Source: JAJDTQ01 sp965204235 (GTDB lineage Bacteria > Desulfobacterota > Binatia > UBA9968 > JAJDTQ01). From it: a stretch of DNA of 64,000 bases. Position 1 is the first letter of the stretch; each line of letters opens with the position of its first letter. The stretch covers positions 496,001-560,000 of the forward strand of contig OZ241979.1 of assembly GCA_965204235.1 (NCBI GenBank), written 5' to 3'. The translations under genes and the position numbers were made by a program. The notes beneath the pieces are model-generated. The model saw only the letters and a list, made by a program, of their open reading frames with translations, did no database searches and was not told the origin of the DNA. Below, in pieces: positions 26,334 through 34,856 of the stretch.

Positions 26334-29300
26334 CAACCCGCGGACGGCCGCGGGAGCGGGCCGCCTCCCGCGGGGGTCGGCGCCGGGGCCTCGGCAGGAG
26401 GCGCCGCGGCCACTTTCTCCGTCAGCCCCAGGTCGTCGAGGATGGCGTACAGCGCCGGCGCCAGGAACAGGATCTGGAAGGTGGCGGCCGCGAGGCCGAA
26501 CGCGAGGCTCGCCACCAGGGGCACGAGGACCTGGGCCTGGAGGCTCGTCTCCATGAGCAGGGGCGTCACCCCCGCCACCGTGGTCAGCGAAGTGAGCAGG
26601 ATCGCGCGGAAGCGCTGCCGGGCCGCGCGGCGTGCGCCGTCGGCCGCGGACTCCCCGCGGCGTCGGTGGACCTTGATGAACGCCACCAGTACGATGGCGT
26701 TGTTGACCACCACTCCGGCAAGGGAGACGAACCCCACGACGCTGGGCATGGAGAGCTCGAGGCCCAGGGCAAGGTGGCCGGCCACCACCCCCACCAGGCC
26801 CACGGGGATGGAAGCCATCACCACCAGGGGCTCCACGTAGCTGCGGAACTGGAAGCTCAGCAAAAGGTAGATGGCGGCGAGACCGATCAGGAAGTTCTGC
26901 CCCAGCGAAGCCCCGATCACCGACCCTTCCCTGGCCGAGCCGCCGAACTCCACAGTGACCTCCGGGTACCGGGCGGCCAACTCGGGCAACAGCCGGGCCC
27001 GGGTATCGGCGATGACCTCGCTGGCGTTGGCGGCCTGCGGGTCGAGGTTGCCCTCGACCGTCACCGCGCGGCGCGCGTCGATGCGGTGGATGCGCGCATA
27101 GCCGCGGCCCGGCTCCAGCACCGCCACCGCATGGAGGGGCGCCTGCTCGCCGTCCGGGAGGGTGACGGTGAACTGGGTCAGGTCGGCAAGGCTGTCCCGG
27201 TCCGGTCGGGTGAGGCGGACGTTGACCTCGTAGTCTTCCGGACCCACCTGAATCGTTCCCGCATTGCGGCCGTGGAAGGCCGCCCGCAGTTGCCGCGCCA
27301 CGTTCGCCGCATCGAGCCCCAGGGCCAGCGCGCCCTCGCGCAGGCGCAGGCGCATCTCCGGCTTGCCCGGACGCAGGTCGTCGGACAGGTCGAACACGCC
27401 GCGGTAGTTGGCCAGCCACTCGCGGAGTTCGGTGGAGGCGGCCTTCAGCCTTTCCAGCTCGCCGCCCGTCAGGCGGACGCTGATGGGCTTTCCGCCGGGA
27501 CCTCCCTCGTCCCGGGCGAAGTTCAGCGAGACCACGTCCGGGAGGGGCCCCACCTCCGCCCGCCACCGGCCGATCACGTCGTCCAGCAGTACGCCGCGCG
27601 CCTCGGAGTCGATGAGATCGACGATGACGGTGGCCACGTGGGCTCCGGACTCGCCGGCGTCCCGGTTCCGGTTGAACTGGACCCCGACGTTCCGCACCAG
27701 CCTCCGGCCGTCGGCCCGGCCCGCGGACAACTCCTCGTCCACCTTCCGCACCGCCTCCACCAAACGCCGGACCACCGCCTCGGTGCGCGCCAGGGGGGTC
27801 CCCGGGGGCAACAACAACCGGGCCTCCATCACGTCGCCCTCCAGGTCGGGGAAGACCCGGAACTTGAGCATGCCGCTGACCAGGGTGGAAGCGGCGACGA
27901 AGAACAGCGCCGCGATGACCCCGCACGTGAGGTAGCGCGAGTGGACCGCGGCGTCCACGCACCGCCCCACGCACGTTTCGGTAAAGCGCTCCAGGCCCGC
28001 GTCGAACCGCGTCCGGAGACCGCGTCCCCGTGACCCGCGGCGGGCGCGCAGGGTCTTCATCAGGTGGTGGGGAAGGATCAGGAACGCCTCCACCAGGCTC
28101 AACGACAACGTGAGGATCAGGATCACCGGCAGGACCGCCAGTATTGCCCCGAGGTTCCCCCTGAGGAACGCGAGCGCCCCGAACACGGCGATGGTGGTGA
28201 AGAACGAGGCCAGCACCCCCGGGGCGACCTCCCTGGCGCCTTCCACCGCCGCCTCCAGGGGGGCGCGTCCCGCGGCGTGGTGGCGTGCGATGTTCTCGGA
28301 GATCACGATGGCGTCGTCCATCAACAGGCCCACCGCGATCATCAGGGCCACCATGGTGACCATGTCGAAAGAGTAACCGGTCATCGCCATGGCGGCGACG
28401 GTCCCCATGAAGGCCACCGGCAGCCCCGCGGCGATCCAGAACGAGTAGCGCAGGCCGAAGAACAGCCACATGACCAGGAGTACGAGACCCAGCCCCTGGA
28501 GCCCGTTGCGCAGCAGCATGGTCAACCGGTCCCGCACGATGGAGGCCACGTCCCTCGTGACCTCCAGGACCATGCCCGGGGGCGCCCGTTGGCGCTCCGC
28601 CTCGAGCCAGGCGGTGAGGGCGTCGATGACCTCCAGCAGGTCGTCCCCCTTCCCCTTCTCCACTTCGAGGTAGGCGGTCCGCCGGCCGTTGAAGAAGCTC
28701 TTGTCCTCGTCCCTCTCGAAGCGGTCGGTGATGGCGGCGATGTCGCCGAGCCGGACCGCGGCGCCGCTCTCCGACGCCACCACCACCAGGTCCTCGAACT
28801 CCCGGGAGCCCCGGCGTTCGTCGTCGAACCGGACCAGCACCGTGGCGTCCCGCGTCTCCACCGCGCCCACGGGCAGTTTCAGGCTCTGCGACGCCACGGC
28901 GTTGGCCAAGTCCCGGATGCTGAGTCCGAACTGGCGCATGGCGGACGCCGGGACCTCGATGCGGATCTGGTGTTGGGAAAAGCCCTGGACGTCCACCTGG
29001 GCGACTCCGGGGATGGCCAGCAGGTCGCGTTTCATGCGCTCCGCATACGCCTTCAGGCTCCGGGGGCTCATGGGGCCGGCCACCGCGACGAAGGCGACGA
29101 AGTCCGAACGCTGGCGCTGGCGCACCACCGGCGTCTCGATGTCGTCGGGAAAGTCGTCGATGGCGGCGACCTGCGTCTTCACGTCGTCGAGAAAGCGGTC
29201 GAGGTCGCCGCCGTCGCGCATGTCCAGGATCGCGCGGGCCAGGCCCTCACGGGCCTCGCAACGGGTTTCCTCCAGGTCGTCGATGCTGCTGACGGCTTCC

Positions 29301-29497
29301 TCCACACGCTGACAGACGGCCTCCTCCACCTCCTGCGCCGCGGCGCCCGGGAAGGGGACGCGGACTTCCACCGACCTCGCCGGGATCTCGGGAAACGTCT
29401 CGCGCTTGACGGTGGGCGCGAACACGAACCCCACCGTCAGGAAGGCCAGCATCATCAGGTTGGCGGCCGTGGGATGGCCGGCGAAGAAACGGAGCAT
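26333..29497 (-). CDS. RND efflux transporter inner-membrane pump (AcrB/MexB-like)
   Basis: 1054 aa. N-terminal helix (AANLMMLAFLTVGFVFAPTV), a periplasmic porter domain, then a helix block with GLLMDDAIVISENI (TM4 proton-relay Asp pair), a second porter half, and a final helix block with SLAGVVVNNAIVLVAFI. Exports lipophilic or toxic compounds by proton antiport. The ATG at 29497 (MLRFFAGHPTAAN) is 7 bp after the adaptor gene stop; earlier in-frame starts lie inside the adaptor gene. No outer-membrane TolC gene is adjacent. ETFPEIPARSVEVRVPFPGAA matches the HAE1-like branch rather than metal pumps. Confidence 0.92.
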   Translation of the reverse strand: MLRFFAGHPTAANLMMLAFLTVGFVFAPTVKRETFPEIPARSVEVRVPFPGAAAQEVEEAVCQRVEEAVSSIDDLEETRCEAREGLARAILDMRDGGDLDRFLDDVKTQVAAIDDFPDDIETPVVRQRQRSDFVAFVAVAGPMSPRSLKAYAERMKRDLLAIPGVAQVDVQGFSQHQIRIEVPASAMRQFGLSIRDLANAVASQSLKLPVGAVETRDATVLVRFDDERRGSREFEDLVVVASESGAAVRLGDIAAITDRFERDEDKSFFNGRRTAYLEVEKGKGDDLLEVIDALTAWLEAERQRAPPGMVLEVTRDVASIVRDRLTMLLRNGLQGLGLVLLVMWLFFGLRYSFWIAAGLPVAFMGTVAAMAMTGYSFDMVTMVALMIAVGLLMDDAIVISENIARHHAAGRAPLEAAVEGAREVAPGVLASFFTTIAVFGALAFLRGNLGAILAVLPVILILTLSLSLVEAFLILPHHLMKTLRARRGSRGRGLRTRFDAGLERFTETCVGRCVDAAVHSRYLTCGVIAALFFVAASTLVSGMLKFRVFPDLEGDVMEARLLLPPGTPLARTEAVVRRLVEAVRKVDEELSAGRADGRRLVRNVGVQFNRNRDAGESGAHVATVIVDLIDSEARGVLLDDVIGRWRAEVGPLPDVVSLNFARDEGGPGGKPISVRLTGGELERLKAASTELREWLANYRGVFDLSDDLRPGKPEMRLRLREGALALGLDAANVARQLRAAFHGRNAGTIQVGPEDYEVNVRLTRPDRDSLADLTQFTVTLPDGEQAPLHAVAVLEPGRGYARIHRIDARRAVTVEGNLDPQAANASEVIADTRARLLPELAARYPEVTVEFGGSAREGSVIGASLGQNFLIGLAAIYLLLSFQFRSYVEPLVVMASIPVGLVGVVAGHLALGLELSMPSVVGFVSLAGVVVNNAIVLVAFIKVHRRRGESAADGARRAARQRFRAILLTSLTTVAGVTPLLMETSLQAQVLVPLVASLAFGLAAATFQILFLAPALYAILDDLGLTEKVAAAPPAEAPAPTPAGGGPLPRPSAG

Positions 29498-29504
29498 CGG
29501 ACGT

Positions 29505-30896
29505 TCACCGGACGGGGGTCGCCCCCACCGCCTCGGCCACCAGGCTCTCCGCGGCGTCCCGGTCCACCACCGGACGCACCCGCATGCCCTCGACCGCGAA
29601 CGGCAGGTCGGAGACCACCACACGTTCCCCCGGCGCAAGGCCCGACCGGACCACCACGAAATTGGTCTGGGCGAACCGCACCTCGACCTCACGCCCGTTC
29701 AGGCGGTCGTCGGGTCCGGCCACGTAAACCCGTTTGCCGTCGAGCGCAGCGCGCGGGACCACCACCGCCCTGGGGAGGGGCGGCCCCCGCAGCTCCACTT
29801 CCACGTACATGTTCTTGACCAGGGGGGGCCTCCGGCCGGACTCGGCCTGCCGGTAGGGATCGTCCACCGCCACGATGACCCCGACGGTGCGGGTGCGCGG
29901 ATCCACCATGTCGCTCATCCGCAGGAAGCGGGCGGGCCACTCGACGTCCACGTCTCCGGTGCGCAGACGGACCACGGCCTCGACGTCCGTGACGCCGCGC
30001 AGCCGCGGCATGACCGCGCCCGGTTCCGCGGGAACCCCGGCCTCCGGCGGCAGCAGGGTGAGCATCCTGCCGATGGGCGCCTGGGCGATGACCTCGGCCA
30101 CGTCGAGACCGTCCGCCTCGATCAGGACCCGGCCCCTGGCGGCGAACTGGGAGAGCTCCACGTGCACCGCGGCGATCCGACAGGTGAAGGGAGCGACGAT
30201 GGTGGTGCGGCCCAGGTCCCGCCGGGCCGTCTCCAACCGGGCCTCGAGCCGCTCTCGCGTCGCTTCCTGCACCGCGCGCTCCGCCGGAAGCAGCTTCATG
30301 GCGTTCCGCAAGTTCTGCACCGCCTGCTCGCCGGCGAGCACCGAACGCTCTTCCCGGTCCACCTCCGACCGGGAGACGGCGCCGCGGCGCAGCAGCTCCC
30401 GCTTCCGCTCCAGTTGCTTGCGCCCGAGGCCGAGGCGCCGCTCTTCGATGGCCAGGGACTGTTCCGTGTTGAGGGCCCTTACGTCCAGCACCGTGAGTTG
30501 GGCTTCCACCGAGCGGATGTCGGCCTCGATCTGGGCCACCGACAGGCGGTAATCGGCCGGGTCGATGCGCAACAGCTCCGTCCCTGCCGGGAGGATGGCG
30601 CCCTTCTGGAGCTCCGGATGCCGATAGACGACGGCGCCGCTCACCTCCCCTACCGCCTCCCATACCTTTCCCGGCTTCACGTTGCCGTAGCCCAGGACCC
30701 GCGGCACCACGTCCACCGCGGGCGCCTCCACCACGCGCACGGGAGTGACCCGTTCCTCCAGCGGGGCGCGCTCGGGGGCCTCCCGCGGCTTCACCAGGAT
30801 CAGGACCGCCAACGCGCCCAGGGCGATGAGCAAGAGGACGAGGACCGTTCTGCCGCGTCGGAACATGGATGACCTTGCCGCAGGTTGCGTCCGCAT
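29505..30896 (-). CDS. RND efflux periplasmic adaptor (HlyD/AcrA family)
   Basis: 463 aa. One N-terminal membrane anchor (TVLVLLLIALGALAVLILV), a lipoyl-like half (GYGNVKPGKVWEAVGEVSGAVVY), a coiled-coil hairpin (about 150-250, LGRKQLERKRELLRRGAVSRSEV), the second lipoyl half and beta barrel. Connects the RND pump to an outer-membrane channel. ATG at 30896 or ten codons later at 30866 (AAGG upstream) are both possible. Cotranscribed with the pump. Confidence 0.9.
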   Translation of the reverse strand: MRTQPAARSSMFRRGRTVLVLLLIALGALAVLILVKPREAPERAPLEERVTPVRVVEAPAVDVVPRVLGYGNVKPGKVWEAVGEVSGAVVYRHPELQKGAILPAGTELLRIDPADYRLSVAQIEADIRSVEAQLTVLDVRALNTEQSLAIEERRLGLGRKQLERKRELLRRGAVSRSEVDREERSVLAGEQAVQNLRNAMKLLPAERAVQEATRERLEARLETARRDLGRTTIVAPFTCRIAAVHVELSQFAARGRVLIEADGLDVAEVIAQAPIGRMLTLLPPEAGVPAEPGAVMPRLRGVTDVEAVVRLRTGDVDVEWPARFLRMSDMVDPRTRTVGVIVAVDDPYRQAESGRRPPLVKNMYVEVELRGPPLPRAVVVPRAALDGKRVYVAGPDDRLNGREVEVRFAQTNFVVVRSGLAPGERVVVSDLPFAVEGMRVRPVVDRDAAESLVAEAVGATPVR

Positions 30897-31130
30897 GGCG
30901 CCGGACCGGACCTCGGACCCTGCCGGTCCACGGTGGACCGCACGGCGCCTGCCTCACCGCGGGTTCCCGTGGAGGGACGGATACCATGCGGCAAGAGGGC
31001 GTGGGAAGGGACGGCCCCTTTCGAGGCGACCGACATGCCGGAAGGGACCGCGCGGCGCAGGCCGCCGGCCGTTGCCATGAGCGGCGTTTGGCGGTAAAGA
31101 TGTCCTGACCGCCCCTGGAAAGGACGAGCC

Positions 31131-31346
31131 ATGCCGGATACGGTGCTGATCTTCGGCCAGGACTTCTGACCTTATACTTCGAGTGCCCGTGAGGACTACT
31201 CGGACCGCAACGTTCCCTTCGAGTACGTCAACGTGCTGGAGGACGAGAACGGCCTGCAGCGCATGCTGGAACTGAACCGCGGAAGCCGCGAGATCCCGGT
31301 CATCGTGGAGGACGGCAGGGTCACCGTAGGCTTCGGCGGGAGTTGA
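31131..31346 (+). CDS. glutaredoxin-like selenoprotein (UPYT active site, in-frame UGA)
   Basis: Seventy-one codons plus stop. The ATG at 31131 is followed by codon 13 TGA (31167-31169), read as selenocysteine, and the frame then stays open to TGA at 31344. Translation: MPDTVLIFGQDF-U-PYTSSARED..., ending SREIPVIVEDGRVTVGFGGS. The UPYT corresponds to the CPYC/CPYT active site of glutaredoxins, REIPVIVEDG has the cis-Pro loop, and VGFGG is the C-terminal glycine motif. It looks like the short glutaredoxin-like UXX-type selenoproteins known from bacteria. GGAAAGGACGA precedes the start. A SECIS-like hairpin follows the UGA. Selenium genes (selA-D) are not in the window, so Sec decoding is inferred. 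Confidence 0.82.
31180..31202 (+). promoter_or_regulatory. SECIS-like hairpin downstream of the UGA codon
   Basis: CGAGT (31180-31184) pairs with ACTCG (31198-31202), and CC (31186-31187) can pair with GG (31193-31194). The small apical loop holds GT at 31189-31190, about 20 nt after the UGA, the usual position for the SelB-recognised GU in bacterial SECIS elements. Alternative pairing of AGT with ACT at 31195-31197 is possible. Confidence 0.6.
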
Positions 31347-31466
31347 ACTGTGTAGCGGCCGAGGTCCTCGGCCCGCCCCCTTTCCCGTCGGACGGACCGT
31401 TGCGTCCCGGCGGGTTCGAGACCGCCCGCGCAGGAACCGGAAGTATCGGACCACACGGAGGACGCG

Positions 31467-32297
31467 ATGGACACAGCCGCAGCCGAGGACCTCGAAGACG
31501 TCGTCGAAGCGAGTTTCCACTACCTGGTCCATACGGGGCCGAAACCCGTCACCGACTCCAGCCGACCCGGCTTCCTGCAACCCAGGCACACGGGCGAGTA
31601 CGAGACGCGGCGGGCGCTGGTGCGGAACGCGCGGCGGGTCCCGGACGTCGCCATCGAGCGCTACGGCTTCGTCCTCAGGCCCCAGCCCACGAAGATGACC
31701 GACTTCCACGACGAGGACGAGATACGGTCCGTGTACGACCCCGAGGTGGAGGCGCTGGTCCGGGAGGCCACCGGAGCCTCACGGGTGCTGGTCTTCGACC
31801 ACACCCTGCGTTCCGGACGCCGGGAGACGCGCGAGGAAAAGGGCATCCGGGGTCCGGTCCATCGGGTCCACAACGACTACACCGAGTGGTCCGGACCGCA
31901 ACGGCTGCGGGACCTGTTGCCGGACGAGGCGGAGGCGCTGCTGCTGCGCCGCTTCGCGGTGGTCCAGGTCTGGCGCGGCATGCTCGCCCCGGTGGCGCGG
32001 TCGCCGCTGGCCCTGTGCGACGCCCGCAGCGTCGCGCCCCGGGACCTGATCCCCACCGAGCGGCGGCATCCCGACCGGGTGGGCGAGACCTACCACCTCA
32101 CCTACAACCCCGGTCACCGCTGGCACTACTACCCCGACATGCAGCCGGACGAGGCACTGGTGTTCAAGTGCTACGACTCGGAACGGGACCGACCGGCGCG
32201 CTTCACCCCCCACTCGGCCTTCGACCACCCCGGCGCCCCCGCGGACGCGCCGCCCCGGGAAAGCATCGAGACGAGGACGCTGGCCTTCTTCGGGTAA
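31467..32297 (+). CDS. CmcJ/NvfI-family oxidoreductase
   Basis: 276 aa. Recognisable blocks: VLVFDHTLRSG, GPVHRVHNDYTEWSGPQRLRDLLP (His and Asp of a probable metal or cofactor site), RFAVVQVWRGML, DLIPTERRHPDRVGETYHL, HRWHYYPDMQPDEALVFKCYDS and FTPHSAFDHP. This is the family of cephamycin 7-alpha-methoxylase CmcJ, gibberellin GA4-desaturase-like and NvfI proteins, mostly small-molecule oxidoreductases. Substrate unknown. GGAGG precedes the ATG. It lies 120 bp downstream of the selenoprotein on the same strand and may share its transcript. Confidence 0.82.
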   Translation: MDTAAAEDLEDVVEASFHYLVHTGPKPVTDSSRPGFLQPRHTGEYETRRALVRNARRVPDVAIERYGFVLRPQPTKMTDFHDEDEIRSVYDPEVEALVREATGASRVLVFDHTLRSGRRETREEKGIRGPVHRVHNDYTEWSGPQRLRDLLPDEAEALLLRRFAVVQVWRGMLAPVARSPLALCDARSVAPRDLIPTERRHPDRVGETYHLTYNPGHRWHYYPDMQPDEALVFKCYDSERDRPARFTPHSAFDHPGAPADAPPRESIETRTLAFFG

Positions 32298-32386
32298 TCC
32301 GGCGGCGGCCGCGCGCACCGCGGCCCCCGGCAGCGCAACCACGCCAAGCGCCACGCGCAAAGGGACGGCCGCGGCGTCCGCGGCCG

Positions 32387-32800
32387 CTAGCCTTCGTCGA
32401 ACCCGCGGTGGAAACGGCGGCGCCAGTAGGCGTCCAGGGCCTCGTACAGGCCCGGGTCCGCCTTCCTGTTCTTGACGAACCAGTCCGCCAGGATGTCGAT
32501 GCTGCGGTCCACGTCCAGCACCGGGTTGGCGGCGAACAGCACCATCCCGGACAGGGCCTTGCGACTGGCGTTCTTCTCCAGCGCGTTGCCCAGCGCCGCG
32601 AGGAACACCTCGCGCTCCTTGCCCCGGAGCCGATGGTAGAGGCTCAGCAGGACCGAAGCGGCGCCGTAGCTCTCCACGTCCCTGGCCGTCTCCGGGTCGA
32701 GCCCAAGGGTGATGCGGACGATGAGCCTCTCGTAGCCTCTTATGTTGTCGTATTCGTACAGACCCGCTGATCCTCTACCGCTTCGGACCGTGCGCGACAC
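32387..32800 (-). CDS. unrecognised small protein
   Basis: About 137 aa, mainly alpha-helical in appearance: GYERLIVRITLGLDPETARDVESYG, VLLSLYHRLRGKEREVFLAALGNALEK, MVLFAANPVLDVDRSIDILADWFVKN, YEALDAYWRRRFHRG. No known family recognised. The start is uncertain (GTG at 32800; a CTG 14 codons later has AGAGGA upstream) and the upstream DNA is a repeat. Coding potential is supported by its balanced composition and unbroken frame. Confidence 0.55.
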   Translation of the reverse strand: MSRTVRSGRGSAGLYEYDNIRGYERLIVRITLGLDPETARDVESYGAASVLLSLYHRLRGKEREVFLAALGNALEKNASRKALSGMVLFAANPVLDVDRSIDILADWFVKNRKADPGLYEALDAYWRRRFHRGFDEG

Positions 32801-32818
32801 GAACTCCCTGCGGGAAAG

Positions 32819-32913
32819 CGCGTCCTTCGACTTCGCTTCGCTACGCTCAGGATGAACGGAGCACTTCGCTTCGCCACGCTCGGGACGAACGGGGGCAATG
32901 ATTCAGGGTTTCC
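32819..32913. repeat. interspersed repeat copy with duplicated core
   Basis: Minus-strand reading starts GGAAACCCTGAATCATTGCCCCC, then two core units (CGTTCGTCCCGAGCGTGGCG and CGTTCATCCTGAGCGTAGCG), ending GTCGAAGGACGCG. Conserved outer end present, opposite inverted end absent. Lies between the unknown gene at 32387-32800 and the ThDP enzyme. Confidence 0.8.
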
Positions 32914-33009
32914 ATAGGCAAGACGGGAGAGGAAGAGCCCGATCCACCGTCCACTCCTGTCGTCGTTGGCGTCAAGGGGTCGGTTCGAGCAGGGTGACGG
33001 CGCCGGCGG

Positions 33010-34794
33010 TCAGCGCCGCTGGGTCACCGTGTCCACCAGGGCGGGCTTCCCCTGCTTGACCTGCTCGATGGCGCGGTCCAGGGCGGGCCTGAGGCGGTCG
33101 GCGTCCTCGATGGGGCCCTCGCCGTACCAGCCCATGGAACGCGCCAGGGCGGCGAAGTCGGGGTCCGGGCCGCACAGGTCCATGCCGATGTGCGCCCGGG
33201 AAGGGTCCGTGCCGCGGTTCCGCGCCATGACGATCTGGTGGTTCCAGTCGTTGTAGTAGGCGCGGTTGTTGTACATGACCACGAGCATGGGGATCCGGTG
33301 CTTGGCCGCCATCCACAGGGCGCCGGCGTCGAACATCAGGTCGCCGTCCGGTTGGAGGTCCACCACCAGCCGGCCGGCGTCCCTGTGGGCCAGGGCCACC
33401 CCCAGGGACAGGCCGATCTGCGTGCCGGTGCCCAGCTCGCGCCCGCCGTGGCGGTAGGGCCGGTCGAAGTTCCACAGGCGGCGGGCCCAGTCGTGCAGCG
33501 TGCCGGAGGTCAGCACCCAGTCCTCGTCCTCGATGGCCTCCCACACCTCCAGCGCCAGACGGGGCACGGTCATGGGGACCGCGTCCCATCGGTCTTCCCG
33601 GGCCTGCCGGCGCCACCGGCCGCGGACCTCGGCGTGGCGCCGGCCGATCTCCCCGGTCCGCCGGGCGATCCTCTCGGCCAGGCCCGGGGTCCGGGCGATG
33701 CGTTCCTTCAGCAGCCGGGTGAGCGCCGGCGCCGCGGTCACCGGGTCCGCGGTCATGCGCTGGTGCGCGTGGAAGGGCCGGGCGTAGGTCATGGCCCACT
33801 TGCTGATCTCCATGTCGGTGTAGCCGATGTCGATCCAGGCGGCGTCCTCCGGCACCATGCTGACCACCGTGCGCGTGGCGATGTCGCGCACGTGGGTGGG
33901 CTTCTCGAAGTCCGCCACGTCCAGCGTCAGCACCACGTCCGCGTCCTTGTAGCAGCCTTCGCCGTCCATGCTCAGGTTCAGGGGATGACCGCTCGGGAAG
34001 TTCAGGCGGGAGTCGCAGTCCCACACCGCGGCGCCCAGGGTCTCGGCCAGTTCCACCACGTGGTCCCAGCCGTGGGGCGGACGCGCGGCGAAGTCCGCCA
34101 CGATGACCGGACGCCGGGCCGCGGCCAGGGTGTCCGCGGCCTGCTCCAGGGCCCCGGGGTCGGCCATCACCGGGGCCGGCACGCGCGCGGCGTCCTCCGG
34201 CGGCAGCGCCACGTCCCGGTCGAGGACCGCCTCCTGGAGGCCGGCGTCGTAGCACATGTAGATGGGTCCCTGCTTGCCGCTCATCATCACCGAATAGGCC
34301 CGGGCAAAGGCCCCCGGCACGGCGTCGACGGTGGTGGGCTGGGAGTCCCACTTCACGTAGTGGCGGATGGCCTCGCCCTGGACGCTGGCCGAATGGATCC
34401 AGTCGATGAACGGACGGCGCTTGGGCTCCTCCATGGGACCGGTGGCGCCGATGATGAAGACGGGCGCCCGGTCGAGGTAGGCGTAGTAGATGCCCATGGG
34501 CGCGTGCAGCAGCCCCACCAGGTTGTGGACGATGGCGATCATCGGCTTGCCGGTGGCCCGGGCATAGCCGTGGGCCATCTGCACCGCGATCTTCTCGTGG
34601 TTGCACAGCATCATGGGCGGGTCGTTCTCGCCGTAGTTCACCAGCGAGTCGTGGAGACCCCGGTAGCTGGCCCCTGGGTTGAGCACGATGTACTCGAACC
34701 CGTACCGCTTGATCATGTCGACGATGACGTCCGACTGCCACTTGCGGTCGGACTTCCGGATCCCGGGGGTTTCCGTCCCTGCCGGCTCGCTCAT
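33010..34794 (-). CDS. ThDP-dependent enzyme, paralogue 1
   Basis: 594 aa of the acetolactate-synthase/benzoylformate-decarboxylase superfamily. The catalytic Glu lies in LCNHEKIAVQMAHGYARATGKP near residue 60, and the ThDP-Mg motif is DGDLMFDAGALWMAAKHRIPMLVVMYNN near 460. The substrate segment LNPGASYRGLHDSL replaces the usual GxPG start. Reaction unknown. It is about half identical by eye to the gene upstream (34857-36623), with a 62-bp gap. GAGGAGAGGAACGAG precedes the ATG. Confidence 0.83.
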   Translation of the reverse strand: MSEPAGTETPGIRKSDRKWQSDVIVDMIKRYGFEYIVLNPGASYRGLHDSLVNYGENDPPMMLCNHEKIAVQMAHGYARATGKPMIAIVHNLVGLLHAPMGIYYAYLDRAPVFIIGATGPMEEPKRRPFIDWIHSASVQGEAIRHYVKWDSQPTTVDAVPGAFARAYSVMMSGKQGPIYMCYDAGLQEAVLDRDVALPPEDAARVPAPVMADPGALEQAADTLAAARRPVIVADFAARPPHGWDHVVELAETLGAAVWDCDSRLNFPSGHPLNLSMDGEGCYKDADVVLTLDVADFEKPTHVRDIATRTVVSMVPEDAAWIDIGYTDMEISKWAMTYARPFHAHQRMTADPVTAAPALTRLLKERIARTPGLAERIARRTGEIGRRHAEVRGRWRRQAREDRWDAVPMTVPRLALEVWEAIEDEDWVLTSGTLHDWARRLWNFDRPYRHGGRELGTGTQIGLSLGVALAHRDAGRLVVDLQPDGDLMFDAGALWMAAKHRIPMLVVMYNNRAYYNDWNHQIVMARNRGTDPSRAHIGMDLCGPDPDFAALARSMGWYGEGPIEDADRLRPALDRAIEQVKQGKPALVDTVTQRR

Positions 34795-34856
34795 GTCTCG
34801 TTCCTCTCCTCGCGCCGCGGACCGGGTCCCGGCCGCGCAACCGCCCGCAACGCCGG

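Noticed and set aside
30897..31130. Hidden gene in the gap between the RND adaptor and the selenoprotein gene
   Set aside because: Short frames in both strands lack a ribosome-binding site and recognisable sequence; I see only a divergent upstream region.
31131..31166. Reading the 12-codon frame before the UGA as a leader peptide
   Set aside because: The frame after the UGA carries glutaredoxin motifs at correct spacing, and a GU-loop hairpin follows the UGA.
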